Assembly: GCF_029223525.1 (NCBI RefSeq)
Contig: NZ_JARHTQ010000021.1
Span: 1-64,000 of the forward strand
DNA from: Streptantibioticus ferralitis
GTDB taxonomy: Bacteria; Actinomycetota; Actinomycetes; Streptomycetales; Streptomycetaceae
Reading direction: 5' to 3'
DNA: 64,000 nucleotides
Positions 37,851 through 54,073 of the stretch are shown in pieces. A program made the position numbers and the translations under genes. Each line of letters opens with the position of its first letter. The first letter of the stretch is position 1. Below the pieces are notes generated by a model that searched no databases, was not told where the DNA came from, and was given only the letters and a program-made list of their open reading frames with translations.

Positions 37851-40022
37851 TCAGCCGATGTCCGGCGGGTCCACCCGTACCCGTACCGGCTCGGTCTGCT
37901 TACGGGCGATCCGGGCCACCTGTGCCGCCTTCAGCGCGGCGGCCAGCGCTCCGCCGCTGCCCGATGGCACCCGGAGCAGCACCCGCTCCCACTCCTCGCC
38001 GGGCGGTGGGTCGCCCATCCGCCGGGGGCGTCCGGGCGGTGCGGCTGGAACCGGCACCGGGCCCAACCGGTCGGTGCCGTCCGGCAGTTCGGCGTTCTCC
38101 AGCAGATCGGTGACCGCTGCCGCGGTGCCGGTCACCGAGGCCATCCGGGATACCGGCGGGAAGCCGAGCTCCGCCCGCTCCGCCAGTTCCCGTACCGCGT
38201 GCCCGACCGGGTCCCAGCGCACCAGCGCCTGCACCGGGCGCAGGCCGGGCTCGGCGAGCACGGCGACGGTGCCGCCCTCGGTCGCGGGGCGGACCAGCGA
38301 GGCCGCGGCCAGCCAGCGTCGTAGCGCCTCCTCGCCCGCGCGTAGATCCGGGCGGTTCAGCAGTGCCCAGCCGTCGAGGAGCAGCGCGGCCGCGTAACCG
38401 CCGTCCGCGACCGGCTCGGCGCCCGGCGTCGAGATGACCAGCGCTGGCTGATCGGGCACCCGGGCCAGTACCGCGTCCCGCCCCGAGGTGCGCACCGGCA
38501 CCGCGGGGAAGGCACGGCCCAACTCGTCGGCGGTGCGGCGGGCGCCGACCACCTGGGCGCGCAACCGGTTCCCGGCGCACTCCCGGCAGTGCCATGCGGC
38601 CTCCGGCCGTCCGCACCACGCACAGTGCAGCGTCCCACCGGACTGCGGTGACCCGGTGAGTTCCAGCGGCCCGGCACACTTTGTGCAGCGCGCGGGTTCG
38701 CGGCAGCGCTCGCAGGCCAGCCGGGGCACGTATCCGCGCCGCGGCACCTGGACCAGCACCGGCCCGCGCAGCAGCGCATCGCGGGTGACCTGCCAGGCGA
38801 GGCTGGGCAGCCGGGCGGCGCGCGCCGCCGGGTCGCGGGCCTGGTCGTCGTCACCGACGGTGCGGATCAGCGGGGCGGCGGTACGCACCTCCGCACGGGA
38901 CGCGGTGAGCGGCGACGCCCAGCGGGTGTCGACGAGTTGGGCGCCCTCCACGGTGACCGAGAGCCCGCCGAGCAGGAAGGCGGCATGCTCGTCGGCGGCG
39001 CGCAGCAGCAGGACGTCACGGGCATGCGGCTGCGGTGCGTGCGGTTCCGCATGGCTGGAGTCGCCGTCGTCCCACAGTGCGACGAGTCCCAGGTCGGCCA
39101 CCGGCGCGAACATCGCGGCACGCGTTCCCACGACGGCGCGCACCGCGCCGCGGTTGACGGCGAGCCACCGCCGGTAGCGCTCTTCCGGGCCGCTGTCGGC
39201 GGTGAGGACGACATGGTGGCGGTCGCCGAGCAGCGCGGTGAGCGCGGCGTCGACCCGGGCCACCGCCCGGCCGTCCGGCAGTACCGCGAGCGCACCGCGC
39301 CCCGAGGCCAACGTCGCGGCCAGCGCGCGGGCGAGTTCGTCCGGCCAGTGCGGGCCGGGGAGCGCGGTCCATACCGCCCGCGGGCTGGCACCGCTCGCCA
39401 GTGCGTCCAGGTAGCCGGGGCCGATGGCATATCGAGTCCAGCTGCCGGGGTCCGGCTTCGGCGGCGGAGCGGGAGCCTGCGGGATCGGCCCGTTCTCCGC
39501 GCGGGCACGCCGCGGCGGCACCGCCAACTGCACGACATCGGCGAGCGCCCCCGCGTACCGGTCGGCGACCGCCCGGCACAGCCGCAACAGCCCCGGCCCC
39601 AACACCGGTTCCGGAGAAAGCACTTGAGCCAGCGGGGCGAGCGGCCCGCGGTAGTCACTCTCGGGCAGCCGCTCCACGATGAACCCGTCGTGCAGCTCCC
39701 CGCCTTCCCTCCGCCCCTTCACCACCCGGGCACCGAACCGCACCCGGACCCGCACCCCCGGCTGGGCCTGCTCGTCCATCGCTTCGGGAACCGCGTAGTC
39801 AAAGAACTGGTCGAGGTGGATCAGCCCCTTGTCCACCAGCACCCGGGCCACCGGCAACTGGGCCGCGAGCGCCGCACCACGCCAGGTACGCGGCTTGGCC
39901 CGCGGCTCCTTCGCCTTGCGCACCGCCTCCCGGATCAGCGCGAGCTGCTCCCCCCCAGGCACCGGCTCCGCCTGGGGCACGCCCGCCGGGCCCTGCCCCG
40001 GACGCTCGTTTTCGCTGCTCAC
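37851..40022 (-). CDS. priA: Primosomal protein N' (PriA), actinobacterial form lacking helicase motifs
   Basis: 723 residues. The N-terminal 3'-DNA-binding domain (about 50-150) and the paired zinc-binding cysteines (CERCREPARCTKC, then CAWCGRPEAAWHCREC) are intact, so the replication-restart scaffold is present. Where other PriA proteins have Walker A (GKT) and DEEH, this one reads LPGPHWPDELARAL and LWDDGDSSHA. ATP-driven unwinding is therefore not expected, as noted for mycobacterial PriA. It should still recognise forks and load DnaB partners. Downstream of metK in the same direction. Confidence 0.9.
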   Translation of the reverse strand: MSSENERPGQGPAGVPQAEPVPGGEQLALIREAVRKAKEPRAKPRTWRGAALAAQLPVARVLVDKGLIHLDQFFDYAVPEAMDEQAQPGVRVRVRFGARVVKGRREGGELHDGFIVERLPESDYRGPLAPLAQVLSPEPVLGPGLLRLCRAVADRYAGALADVVQLAVPPRRARAENGPIPQAPAPPPKPDPGSWTRYAIGPGYLDALASGASPRAVWTALPGPHWPDELARALAATLASGRGALAVLPDGRAVARVDAALTALLGDRHHVVLTADSGPEERYRRWLAVNRGAVRAVVGTRAAMFAPVADLGLVALWDDGDSSHAEPHAPQPHARDVLLLRAADEHAAFLLGGLSVTVEGAQLVDTRWASPLTASRAEVRTAAPLIRTVGDDDQARDPAARAARLPSLAWQVTRDALLRGPVLVQVPRRGYVPRLACERCREPARCTKCAGPLELTGSPQSGGTLHCAWCGRPEAAWHCRECAGNRLRAQVVGARRTADELGRAFPAVPVRTSGRDAVLARVPDQPALVISTPGAEPVADGGYAAALLLDGWALLNRPDLRAGEEALRRWLAAASLVRPATEGGTVAVLAEPGLRPVQALVRWDPVGHAVRELAERAELGFPPVSRMASVTGTAAAVTDLLENAELPDGTDRLGPVPVPAAPPGRPRRMGDPPPGEEWERVLLRVPSGSGGALAAALKAAQVARIARKQTEPVRVRVDPPDIG

Positions 40023-40070
40023 GTCCTATACCTACCAGACGGCTACGACAGTGCCCGCCGGGCAGCGTTA

Positions 40071-40108
40071 CGGCCCCGGACCCGCCTGGCCAGGCTGGTC
40101 CGGGGCCG
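40071..40108. terminator. Terminator downstream of metK
   Basis: CGGCCCCGGAC at 40071-40081 and GTCCGGGGCCG at 40098-40108, with an inner CCTGGCCAGG, 34 bases after the metK stop. Confidence 0.6.
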
Positions 40109-40141
40109 CGACGTGCAGCGGTACGCCTGCGGGCGCCTGTC

Positions 40142-41350
<1,209 letters not shown>

Positions 41351-41614
41351 ATCGCTCCCTGGGGTTGCAGCGGCTGCTGGCTGATACGGGCGGTCCGATC
41401 GGGGCTGCGCCCGTCGGACCACGGCCAGTTTATCGGTCGTGTCGAGCAAAGAGACGCGGTATCCGGATCTTTGTATCCATCGTGACCTGTGACACTCACT
41501 CGAACACCCCGACGATACGCCCCAGTACTCGCAGGACGGTCTCATTCCGGGTGGAGTTCGCGGCCCCGTCGCACCACATTCACCCCGAAGCCCGTGGCCC
41601 CCGCGCGGCGCGGC

Positions 41615-42820
41615 TCACCAGCGCTGGGCGACCAGGTCCCACACCACGTCCGCGAGGGCCTCCTTGGGGCCGTACGGGACCGGAGTCTGTGTGCCGTCCG
41701 GGGCGAGCACCACTGCCTCGTTCTCCTCGGAGCCGAAGGCCTTGTGCTCGCCGACCTCGTTGACGACCAGCAGATCACAACCCTTACGGGCGAGTTTGGC
41801 GCGGCCGTTCGCCAGAACGTCGTCGGTTTCCGCGGCGAAGCCCACCACGATCTGTCCGGCGTGCGGACGCGCCGCGGACAGTTCGGCGAGGATGTCGGGG
41901 TTGCGGACCAGTTCCAGCGGCGCGGGTTCCTCGCCGTCCTTCTTCTTGATCTTGCCGGTGGCGTACCGCGCGGGCCGGAAGTCGGCCACGGCCGCGGCCA
42001 TCACCAACGCGTCCGCGTCCGCCGCCGCCTTCAGCACCGCCTCGTGCAGCTGCCGGGCGGTCTCCACGCGGACCACGTCCGCCCCGGCCGGGTCGGCCAG
42101 CTCGGTGTTGGCGGCGATCAGGGTGACGCGTGCGCCGCGCGCCACGGCGGTTCTGGCCAGCGCATAGCCCTGCTTACCGGAGGAACGGTTCCCCAGGAAG
42201 CGCACCGGGTCCAGCGGCTCGCGGGTGCCGCCGGCGCTGATGACGACATGCCGCCCGGCCAGGTCCGCAAGGGCGGGCTGCGCTCGCCGCGCCAGCACCC
42301 GCTGGCAGATCTCGAAGATCTCGGCGGGGTCGGGCAGCCGTCCCTTGCCGGTGTCGACACCGGTCAGCCGCCCGACGGCGGGCTCGATGACGATCGCGCC
42401 GCGACGGCGCAGCGTCGCGACGTTCTCCTGGGTCGCCGGGTGCTCCCACATCTCGGTGTGCATGGCGGGCGCGAAGACCACCGGGCAGCGGGCGGTGAGC
42501 AGGGTGTTGGTGAGCAGGTCGTCGGCGAGGCCGTGGGCGGCCTTGGCGAGCATGTCGGCGGTGGTCGGGGCGACCACCACGAGATCGGCGTGCTGGCCGA
42601 TCCGTACGTGCGGGACCTCGCTCACGGTGTCCCAGACGCGGGTGGAGACGGGGTTGCCGGACAGCGCCGCCCAGGTCGCCTCCCCCACGAAGTGCAGCGC
42701 GGAGTCGGTGGGCACCACACGCACGTCGTGCCCGGACTCGGTGAACCGCCGCAGCAGCTCGCACGCCTTGTACGCGGCGATGCCGCCGCTCACCCCCAGG
42801 ACGACCTGTGGCCTGCCCAT
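41615..42820 (-). CDS. coaBC: Bifunctional phosphopantothenoylcysteine decarboxylase / synthetase
   Basis: 401 residues. The N-terminal FMN-dependent CoaC domain contains SGGIAAYK and PAMHTEMWEHPAT; the C-terminal CoaB domain (from about 190) contains SAGGTREPLDPVRFLGN and SSGKQG, the ligase lysine region. Steps two and three of CoA synthesis from pantothenate. ATG 42820 has GGGAGAG upstream. Follows rpoZ after a strong terminator. Confidence 0.95.
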   Translation of the reverse strand: MGRPQVVLGVSGGIAAYKACELLRRFTESGHDVRVVPTDSALHFVGEATWAALSGNPVSTRVWDTVSEVPHVRIGQHADLVVVAPTTADMLAKAAHGLADDLLTNTLLTARCPVVFAPAMHTEMWEHPATQENVATLRRRGAIVIEPAVGRLTGVDTGKGRLPDPAEIFEICQRVLARRAQPALADLAGRHVVISAGGTREPLDPVRFLGNRSSGKQGYALARTAVARGARVTLIAANTELADPAGADVVRVETARQLHEAVLKAAADADALVMAAAVADFRPARYATGKIKKKDGEEPAPLELVRNPDILAELSAARPHAGQIVVGFAAETDDVLANGRAKLARKGCDLLVVNEVGEHKAFGSEENEAVVLAPDGTQTPVPYGPKEALADVVWDLVAQRW

Positions 42821-42906
42821 TCGTCTCTCCCGCCGAGTGGTGCGGGTACCCGGGCGGATACCCGTCTCCATACTGCGTTTCCCGGGGGCCGGCCCCCGAA
42901 CGCCCA

Positions 42907-42945
42907 GACCACGGGCCCGGCAGCTGTGCCGCCGGGCCCGTGGTC
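42907..42945. terminator. Terminator of rpoZ
   Basis: Perfect 15-bp inverted repeat (GACCACGGGCCCGGC at 42907-42921, complement 42931-42945), 9-base loop, 34 bases past the rpoZ stop. Confidence 0.8.
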
Positions 42946-42979
42946 CTGAATGCAGGTGATGCCTTGAGTTGTGGTGCTG

Positions 42980-43252
42980 CTACGGGGCCGGCGTCTCGAC
43001 GGCCTCGGAGGTCAGCAGACCCGCGTTGATCTCGCGCAGCGCGATCGACAGCGGCTTCTCGTGCACGTGGGTGTCCACGAGCGGGCCGACGTACTCCAGC
43101 AGGCCCTCACCGAGCTGCGAGTAGTACGCGTTGATCTGGCGGGCGCGCTTGGCCGCGTAGATCACCAGGCTGTACTTCGAGTCAGTGGCCTCGAGCAGCT
43201 CGTCGATCGGCGGGTTGATGATGCCCTCGGGCGTGGCAATGGAAGAGGACAC
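42980..43252 (-). CDS. rpoZ: RNA polymerase omega subunit
   Basis: 90 residues. The conserved core ([23 protein letters not shown], described in two parts at about 16-38) clamps the beta' subunit and supports RNA polymerase assembly. In Streptomyces loss of omega affects morphology and antibiotic output. 60 bases downstream of gmk. Confidence 0.96.
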   Translation of the reverse strand: MSSSIATPEGIINPPIDELLEATDSKYSLVIYAAKRARQINAYYSQLGEGLLEYVGPLVDTHVHEKPLSIALREINAGLLTSEAVETPAP

Positions 43253-43312
43253 TCTCTACCTACCCCTACTTGTGGAAAAGAACGGAAGTGGATCAACGAA
43301 CCCGATATTGGA

Positions 43313-43909
43313 TCAGCAATCCCGCATCAAGGCTAGCAGTTCGCGCGCTACGTCCTCGACGGAGGTGTTGACCAGGGTGACGTCGAACTCCGACTCCGCC
43401 GCCAGTTCGATCCGCGCGACGGCCAGCCGCCGTTCGATCACCTCGGGCGACTCGGTGCCCCGGCCGGTGAGCCGTCGGACCAACTCGTCCCAGCTCGGCG
43501 GCGCGAGGAAGACCAACCGCGCCTCGGGCATCGACTGACGGACCAGTCTCGCGCCCTGCAGATCGATCTCCAGCAGCACCGGACCACCCGCTTCGAGGCG
43601 CTCCATCACGGCCTGCCGCGGGGTCCCGTAGCGGTTGCCCGCGAACTCCGCCCACTCCAGCAGCTCGCCGTTGGCGACGAGCTTGTCGAACTCGTCATCG
43701 TCGACGAAGTGGTACTGCACACCGTCCCGCTCGCCCGGGCGGGGCTTACGCGTGGTGACGGAGACCGACAGCCAGACTTCGGGGTGGACCTTGCGCAGAT
43801 AGCCGACGACCGTGCTCTTGCCGACACCGGAGGGGCCGGAGAGCACGGTCAGCCGTGGCTGCTTGGCCGGGGGTTCGGGGGTTGCCCCCCGGGGGACCGC
43901 ATCGCTCAT
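43313..43909 (-). CDS. gmk: Guanylate kinase
   Basis: 198 residues. Converts GMP to GDP with ATP. P-loop [10 protein letters not shown] (about 25-34), GMP-binding [11 protein letters not shown] and YHFVDDDEF, and lid LLEIDLQGA are all present. Start at ATG 43909 (MSDAVPRG). 49 bases downstream of sIHF. Confidence 0.96.
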   Translation of the reverse strand: MSDAVPRGATPEPPAKQPRLTVLSGPSGVGKSTVVGYLRKVHPEVWLSVSVTTRKPRPGERDGVQYHFVDDDEFDKLVANGELLEWAEFAGNRYGTPRQAVMERLEAGGPVLLEIDLQGARLVRQSMPEARLVFLAPPSWDELVRRLTGRGTESPEVIERRLAVARIELAAESEFDVTLVNTSVEDVARELLALMRDC

Positions 43910-43958
43910 GTAGCGATTATCCCGATTCCCCGGCCATGCGGAAAACGACGGTTGAACG

Positions 43959-44282
43959 TCAGCTGGCGGTGCTGCCGAACTCCCGCTCCAGAGCGGCGAT
44001 CTGGTTGGAGCCGAGACCACGCACCCGACGGCTCTCGGAGATGCCGAGACGCTCCATGAGCTGCTTGGCGCGGACCTTGCCCACGCCCGGGAGGGACTCC
44101 AGGAGAGCGGAAACCTTCATCTTGCCGATGACATCGTTCTCCTGCCCCTGCTTGATGACCTCGTGCAGGGAGGCCCCGGAGTGCTTGAGACGATTCTTGA
44201 CCTCGGCGCGCTCCCGGCGAGCCGCGGCGGCCTTCTCTAGCGCGGCAGCGCGCTGTTCAGGGGTAAGGGGCGGTAGAGCCAC
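43959..44282 (-). CDS. sihF: Streptomyces integration host factor (sIHF)
   Basis: 107 residues, the exact length of the S. coelicolor protein as I recall. An actinobacterial nucleoid protein with helix-two-turns-helix DNA binding ([21 protein letters not shown]), unrelated to E. coli IHF. It binds DNA without strong sequence specificity, influences supercoiling and affects sporulation and antibiotics. GTG start at 44282 with a SigA-like promoter 48-76 bases upstream. Confidence 0.95.
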   Translation of the reverse strand: MALPPLTPEQRAAALEKAAAARRERAEVKNRLKHSGASLHEVIKQGQENDVIGKMKVSALLESLPGVGKVRAKQLMERLGISESRRVRGLGSNQIAALEREFGSTAS

Positions 44283-44329
44283 GCCTACGTCACCTCGGAT
44301 GTAGAACTGTCGGATACGGACCGGTGAGG

Positions 44330-44358
44330 AACCTAGTTGCTCCACACCTACAGAGCAA
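44330..44358 (-). promoter_or_regulatory. SigA-type promoter of sIHF
   Basis: On the minus strand TTGCTC (44358-44353), a 17-base spacer and TAGGTT (44335-44330), ending 48 bases before the GTG. This fits TANNNT and gives a leader of about 40 bases. Confidence 0.5.
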
Positions 44359-44544
44359 CGAGCAACGCGCTTCCTTGCGTTCTCCTGTCGGAGACTAGCG
44401 GGCGAACCCGCTCCCGTCAGCGAGAACAGGCGAAAAGTCCAGGTCAGACTTGATCTCGCGGTACTTTTCGGGCATATCGGACAGGGTTCATCTGTGCATG
44501 ACTGCGCTCGGTACCCGTGAGGCCACGTTCCGCCCCCTTCGCCC

Positions 44545-45393
44545 TCAGCTGGTGACGACCGCCCGTACCTCGTCGGCGATCCGGTCCGCCGCCGCGCGCA
44601 GCGCCGCCGCGTCCGGTCCGTGCCGCAGCACGTCACGGCTGACGCTCGGCAGCACGTTGCGCAGCGCGGACCCGAAGACCGCGGGAAGGTCCGCCGGGGT
44701 CGCGCCCTGCGCGCCGATACCGGGGGCGAGCAGCGGCCCGCCGGTATCAAGGTCGATCCCGGCCTCGGCGACCGTGGCGCCCAGCGTCGCGCCGACGACC
44801 GCGCCGAACGAGCCCAGCGGCTGCTCGCCCGCGTTCTCCTCGCGCAAATGGCCGAGAACCGTTGCGGCCACCGTGCTGCCGTCGGCACCAGTCGCCCGCT
44901 GCACCTCCGCGCCCTCCGGGTTGGAGGTCAGCGCGAGCGCGAAGATCCCGGTACCGCAGGCGCGGGCCAGGTCGACCGCCGGGCGCAGCGAGCCATAGCC
45001 GAGGTAGGGGCTGACCGTGACCGCGTCGCTGAACAGCGGGCTCGCCGGGTCGAGGTACGTGGCGGCGTACGCGGCCATGGTGGAACCGATGTCACCGCGC
45101 TTGGCGTCCATCAGTACCAGCGCGCCCGCGGCCCGCGCGTCGGCCACCGTGCGCTCCAGCACCGCGATGCCCCGCGAGCCGAACCGCTCGAAGAACGCGG
45201 ACTGCGGCTTGAGCACGGCGACCCGGTCGGCCAGTGCCTCCACGACGGTACGGCAGAAGCGCTCCAGGCCCGCCGGGTCGTCGTCCAGGCCCCAGGCGGC
45301 CAGCAAGGAGGCGTGCGGGTCGATCCCCACGCACAGCGGCCCGCGGGTGTCCATGGCGCGCCGCAGCCGGGCGCCGAACGGTTCGAGGGTCAT
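44545..45393 (-). CDS. pyrF: Orotidine 5'-phosphate decarboxylase (type 2)
   Basis: 282 residues. Last step of UMP synthesis. The larger type-2 form typical of actinobacteria, with VGIDPHASLL and the catalytic Lys/Asp array LMDAKRGDIGSTM. 94 bases after pyrD and read with it. No further gene follows before sIHF. Confidence 0.96.
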   Translation of the reverse strand: MTLEPFGARLRRAMDTRGPLCVGIDPHASLLAAWGLDDDPAGLERFCRTVVEALADRVAVLKPQSAFFERFGSRGIAVLERTVADARAAGALVLMDAKRGDIGSTMAAYAATYLDPASPLFSDAVTVSPYLGYGSLRPAVDLARACGTGIFALALTSNPEGAEVQRATGADGSTVAATVLGHLREENAGEQPLGSFGAVVGATLGATVAEAGIDLDTGGPLLAPGIGAQGATPADLPAVFGSALRNVLPSVSRDVLRHGPDAAALRAAADRIADEVRAVVTS

Positions 45394-45487
45394 GACAGCT
45401 CCTGTTCGTCTTGTTCGCTTCTCCGCCCGCTCCGCGACGGGGCGGGCATCGCCGTCACCCGCCGCCCTGGCGCCTGCCGGGCGTCGT

Positions 45488-46591
<1,104 letters not shown>

Positions 46592-46660
46592 GCGGAGCCT
46601 TCTCCGGCTGGGAGTGAGATGCGGCCCGTGGGGCCTCGTTCGAGGGCGGTGGCGGCATGC

Positions 46661-46691
46661 GGAGGGGGACACCTCGGCGGTGTCCCCCTCC
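46661..46691. terminator. Terminator-like hairpin between carB and pyrD
   Basis: Perfect 13-bp inverted repeat GGAGGGGGACACC (46661-46673) against 46679-46691 with a 5-base loop, 14 bases past the carB stop. Confidence 0.75.
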
Positions 46692-46704
46692 TGGTGCAAG
46701 GCCG

Positions 46705-50008
<3,304 letters not shown>

Positions 50009-50016
<8 letters not shown>

Positions 50017-51166
50017 GCTGGCCCTCCATCAGGGAGACGAAGCGGTCGAACAGGTAGGCCGCGTCATGCGGGCCCGCCGCCGCCTCGGGGTGGTACTGGA
50101 CGCTGAAGGCGGGGGTGTCGAGGCACTCCAGGCCTTCGACCACGTCGTCGTTGAGGCAGACGTGGGAGACCCGGGCCCGCCCGTACGGGGTCTCGGAGTC
50201 GCGGTCGAGCGGCGCGTCCACGGCGAAGCCGTGGTTGTGCGCGGTGACCTCGACCTTGCCGGTGGTGCGGTCCTGCACCGGCTGGTTGATACCACGGTGG
50301 CCGTACTTGAGCTTGTACGTGCCGAAGCCGAGCGCCCGGCCCAGGATCTGGTTGCCGAAGCAGATGCCGAAGAACGGCGTGCTGCGCTCCAACACGCCCC
50401 GCAGGACGGTCATCTGGTGGTCGGCGGTGGCCGGGTCGCCGGGGCCGTTGGAGAAGAACACACCGTCGGGGCCCACCGCGTAGATGTCCTCCACCGTCGC
50501 GGTCGCGGGCAGCACATGCACCTCGATGCCGCGCTCGGCCATCCGCTGCGGGGTCATGGCCTTGATGCCCAGGTCGACCGCGGCGACGGTGAACCTCTTG
50601 GTGCCGATCGCCGGAACCACGTACGGCTCGGTGGTGGCCACCTCGGCGGCCAGGTCGGCGCCCTTCATCTGCGGGGACGCCTGGACCTTCGCCAGCAGTT
50701 CGGCCTCGCCGGCGATCGCCTCGCCGGAGAAGATCCCGACCCGCATCGCACCGCGCTCGCGCAGGTGGCGGGTGAGCGCACGGGTGTCGATGCCGCTGAT
50801 GCCGATGACGCCCTGGCGGGTGAGCTCCTCGTCGAGGGAGCGCTGGGCCCGCCAGTTGGACGAGACGCGGGCCGGGTCGCGTACGACATAGCCGGACACC
50901 CAGATCCGACCGGATTCCGGGTCCTCGTCGTTGACGCCGGTGTTGCCCACGTGCGGCGCGGTCATCACGACGACCTGGCGGTGGTACGAGGGGTCGGTCA
51001 GCGTCTCCTGGTAGCCGGTCATCCCGGTGGAGAACACCGCCTCGCCGAAGGTCTCCCCCACCGCCCCGTAAGCACGACCGCGGAAGGTGCGGCCGTCCTC
51101 CAGGACGAGTACGGCGGGGCCGTGTCCGTTCAAGAGCCCCTGTGTCCCCCTGGTGGAGGTGGTCAT
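50009..51166 (-). CDS. carA: Carbamoyl-phosphate synthase, small subunit
   Basis: 385 residues. Glutaminase with catalytic Cys in FGICFGNQ and His-Glu in [10 protein letters not shown]. Feeds ammonia to CarB by an internal tunnel. ATG at 51166 has AAGGA upstream and overlaps the preceding membrane gene by four bases. Confidence 0.97.
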
Positions 51167-51762
51167 CGTGCGCCTTCCTTGGTGGTGTTCAGGTCTTCGG
51201 CGGTCGCCCCCTGGACGAGCCGCTGCAGGGCGTCGACCCATGCGGGGTGCTCGGCGGGATGCTCGGAGCGGAACCCGGAGTCGATCAGCCGGTCGCCGTG
51301 CTGCCAGGTGATCACCAGCAGTCCGCCTTCGGGGACGACCTTGCCCGCGATGCCCTTGTCGAGCCGCGCTCCGCGCAGGGCGGCGGCGGGGATGAAGAAG
51401 TCGGCGGCGGCCGGTCGGTGCACCGCGACGCCCTGCTCGGTGAGGGCCAGGTCGACCAGGCTGCGGGTGCCCAGGCCCCGGGCGGCGATCCGGTCCAGCC
51501 AGTCACCCGCGGTGGTGCTGGCGTGGTAGCGGCCGGACATGGTCAGCAGCGGCGGCTCGCCGAGGTCGGCGGGGATCTCCGGCAGCTCGGGCAGGTCGGA
51601 CTGGCGGGCGGCCCGCTTGTGCCAGGCCCGCCACATCAGCCAGTAGACCAGCGCGACGAAGGCCAGCAGCCCGGCGACCCACAGCAGCCGGTCGCTGAGG
51701 TCGGTGATCTTCGCGGAGTGCTTGTCAACCGCCTGCGTTACATACGTCGTTGCCGTGTTCAC
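51163..51762 (-). CDS. Single-span membrane protein in the pyr operon
   Basis: 199 residues with one transmembrane helix (about 27-46) and a cytoplasmic domain (about 75-190) with beta-strand-like segments that resemble a PH-type fold. GTG start at 51762 overlaps the pyrC stop by four bases, and its stop overlaps carA by four, so it is firmly embedded in the operon. A gene in this position is, from memory, conserved in Streptomyces, but no function is known. A link to membrane-bound PyrD is possible but unproved. Confidence 0.85.
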   Translation of the reverse strand: MNTATTYVTQAVDKHSAKITDLSDRLLWVAGLLAFVALVYWLMWRAWHKRAARQSDLPELPEIPADLGEPPLLTMSGRYHASTTAGDWLDRIAARGLGTRSLVDLALTEQGVAVHRPAAADFFIPAAALRGARLDKGIAGKVVPEGGLLVITWQHGDRLIDSGFRSEHPAEHPAWVDALQRLVQGATAEDLNTTKEGAR

Positions 51763-53054
51763 GTGAGCTTCCCGTCCATGACCGTCGCCTTGCCCCGCAG
51801 GAAGGTGGCGGTCACCCGGCCCGGCAGCTCAAGCCCCTCGTACGGGGTGTTGCGGCTGCGGGAGGCGAAGCCCACGGGGTTCACCACACCACGGTATGCC
51901 GGATCGACCAGCGCGAGGTTGGCGGGCTCACCGACGGCGATGGGCCGCCCGTGGCCGGGCAGACGGCCGATGGCGGCCGGACGGAACGACATCCGGTCGG
52001 CGACCCCCGCCCAGTCCAGCAGCCCGGTGTCGACCATGGTGTGCTGGACCACGGACAGCGCGGTCTCCAGGCCCACCATGCCCATGGCGGCGGCGGCCCA
52101 CTCGCAGTCCTTGTCCTCGTGCGGGTGCGGAGCGTGGTCGGTGGCGACGCAGTCGATGGTGCCGTCGGCCAGCGCCTCGCGCAGCGCGATCGCATCGGCC
52201 TCGGTGCGCAGCGGCGGATTGACCTTGTAGACCGGGTTGTAGGAGCGCACCAGTTCGTCGGTCAGCAGCAGGTGGTGCGGGGTGACCTCGGCGGTGACGT
52301 TCCAGCCCTTGGACTTCGCCCAGCGCACCAGCTCGACCGAACCGGCGGTCGACAGATGGCAGATGTGCACCCGCGAGCCGACGTGCGCGGCGAGCAGGAC
52401 ATCGCGCGCGATGATCGATTCTTCGGCGACCGCGGGCCAGCCGCGCAGGCCCAACTCGGCGGAGACGATGCCCTCGTTCATCTGGGCGCCCTCGGTGAGC
52501 CGGGGCTCCTGGGCGTGCTGGGCGATGACCCCGTCGAAGGCCTTCACGTACTCCAGGGCGCGGCGCATGATCACGGCGTCGTCCACGCACTTGCCGTCGT
52601 CCGAGAAGACCCGGACCCCCGCGGCGGAGTCGTGCATGGCGCCCAGTTCGGCGAGCTTCTTGCCCTCCAGGCCGACGGTGACCGCCCCGACCGGCTGCAC
52701 ATCGCAGTAGCCGGACTCCTTGCCGAGCCGCCAGACCTGCTCCACCACACCGGCGGTGTCAGCGACCGGGAAGGTGTTGGCCATGGCGTGCACGGCGGTG
52801 TAGCCGCCGATGGCGGCGGCGCGGGTGCCGGTCAGCACGGTCTCGGAGTCCTCGCGGCCGGGCTCGCGCAGATGGGTGTGCAGGTCGACCAGGCCGGGGA
52901 GGAGGATCTGCCCGTCCGCCTCGATGACGGTGGCGCTCTCTGCGCTGGACACCGTCAGATCGCTGCCGACGGCGGTGATGGCCTCGTCGACGATCAGCAC
53001 GTCCTGGGGCTCGGCACCGAGGAGTTTCGCGCCGCGGATCAGGATCTTGCTCAT
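51759..53054 (-). CDS. pyrC: Dihydroorotase (type I)
   Basis: 431 residues, zinc amidohydrolase. Metal sites: [10 protein letters not shown] near 61, His residues in [10 protein letters not shown]-like and [10 protein letters not shown] segments, and Asp in ATDHAPHP. Cyclises carbamoyl aspartate. Two bases separate it from pyrB upstream, so translation is probably coupled. Confidence 0.96.
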   Translation of the reverse strand: MSKILIRGAKLLGAEPQDVLIVDEAITAVGSDLTVSSAESATVIEADGQILLPGLVDLHTHLREPGREDSETVLTGTRAAAIGGYTAVHAMANTFPVADTAGVVEQVWRLGKESGYCDVQPVGAVTVGLEGKKLAELGAMHDSAAGVRVFSDDGKCVDDAVIMRRALEYVKAFDGVIAQHAQEPRLTEGAQMNEGIVSAELGLRGWPAVAEESIIARDVLLAAHVGSRVHICHLSTAGSVELVRWAKSKGWNVTAEVTPHHLLLTDELVRSYNPVYKVNPPLRTEADAIALREALADGTIDCVATDHAPHPHEDKDCEWAAAAMGMVGLETALSVVQHTMVDTGLLDWAGVADRMSFRPAAIGRLPGHGRPIAVGEPANLALVDPAYRGVVNPVGFASRSRNTPYEGLELPGRVTATFLRGKATVMDGKLT

Positions 53055-53056
53055 GC

Positions 53057-54073
53057 TTACTTGGTCTCCTCGGTGCGGTTCTCGGTGGTGATCGCGGGCT
53101 CGTTGCCGCCCAGCAGCAGGTACAGGACGGCCATCCGGACGCTGACACCGTTGCCGACCTGCTCGACGGCCGTGCAGCGGCCGGAGTCGGCGACCTCGGC
53201 GGTGATCTCCATGCCCCGGTTCATCGGTCCCGGGTGCATGACGATGGCGTGCTCGGGCAGTACGGCCATCCGCGCCGCGTCGAGCCCGTAGCGGCGGGCG
53301 TACTCACGCTCGGTGGGGAAGAACGCGGCGTTCATCCGCTCGCTCTGGACCCGCAGCATCATCACGGCGTCGGACTTGGCGAGCACGGAGTCGAGGTCGT
53401 AGCTCACCTCGCAGGGCCAGCTCTCCACGCCGATCGGCAGCAGGGTGGGCGGCGCGACCAGGGTGACGTGCGCGCCCAGGGTTCCCAGCAGGTGGACGTT
53501 GGAGCGGGCGACGCGGCTGTGCAGAACGTCGCCGACGATGGTGATCCGACGTCCGGCGAGGTCGCGTCCGGTGCCGTCACCGGGGCCCTGGTGGTAGGTG
53601 GGGCCGCCGTCGGGGGCGCCCGCCAGGTGGCGGCGCATGGTGAAGGCGTCCAGCAGGGCCTGGGTGGGGTGCTCATGGGTGCCGTCGCCCGCGTTGACCA
53701 CCGAGCCCTTGATCCAGCCGGAGGTGGCCAGGCGGTGCGGGGCGCCGGAGGCGTGGTGCCGGATGACGACGGCGTCTGCGCCCATCGCCTCCAGGGTGAG
53801 CGCGGTGTCCTTGAGCGACTCGCCCTTGGAGACCGAGGAGCCCTTGGCGGAGAAGTTGATGACGTCCGCCGAGAGTCGTTTGGCGGCGGCTTCGAAGGAG
53901 ATCCGGGTTCGGGTCGAGTCCTCGAAGAAGAGGTTGACGACGGTCCGGCCGCGCAGCGTGGGCAGCTTCTTGATCGGCCGGTTGGCGACCCGGGCCATCT
54001 CCTCGGCGGTGTCGAGGATCAGCAGGGCGTCGTCGTGGGTGAGGTCGGCGGCCGAGATGAGGTGGCGCTTCAT
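53057..54073 (-). CDS. pyrB: Aspartate carbamoyltransferase, catalytic chain
   Basis: 338 residues. Carbamoyl-phosphate loop [36 protein letters not shown], and aspartate-side [10 protein letters not shown] are present. A glycine-rich stretch ([19 protein letters not shown], about 158-176) between [12 protein letters not shown] and RRITIVGD seems longer than in most relatives I remember. ATG 54073 has GGAG at good spacing; GTG 54082 overlaps that site and is less likely. No pyrI regulatory chain nearby. Confidence 0.96.
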   Translation of the reverse strand: MKRHLISAADLTHDDALLILDTAEEMARVANRPIKKLPTLRGRTVVNLFFEDSTRTRISFEAAAKRLSADVINFSAKGSSVSKGESLKDTALTLEAMGADAVVIRHHASGAPHRLATSGWIKGSVVNAGDGTHEHPTQALLDAFTMRRHLAGAPDGGPTYHQGPGDGTGRDLAGRRITIVGDVLHSRVARSNVHLLGTLGAHVTLVAPPTLLPIGVESWPCEVSYDLDSVLAKSDAVMMLRVQSERMNAAFFPTEREYARRYGLDAARMAVLPEHAIVMHPGPMNRGMEITAEVADSGRCTAVEQVGNGVSVRMAVLYLLLGGNEPAITTENRTEETK

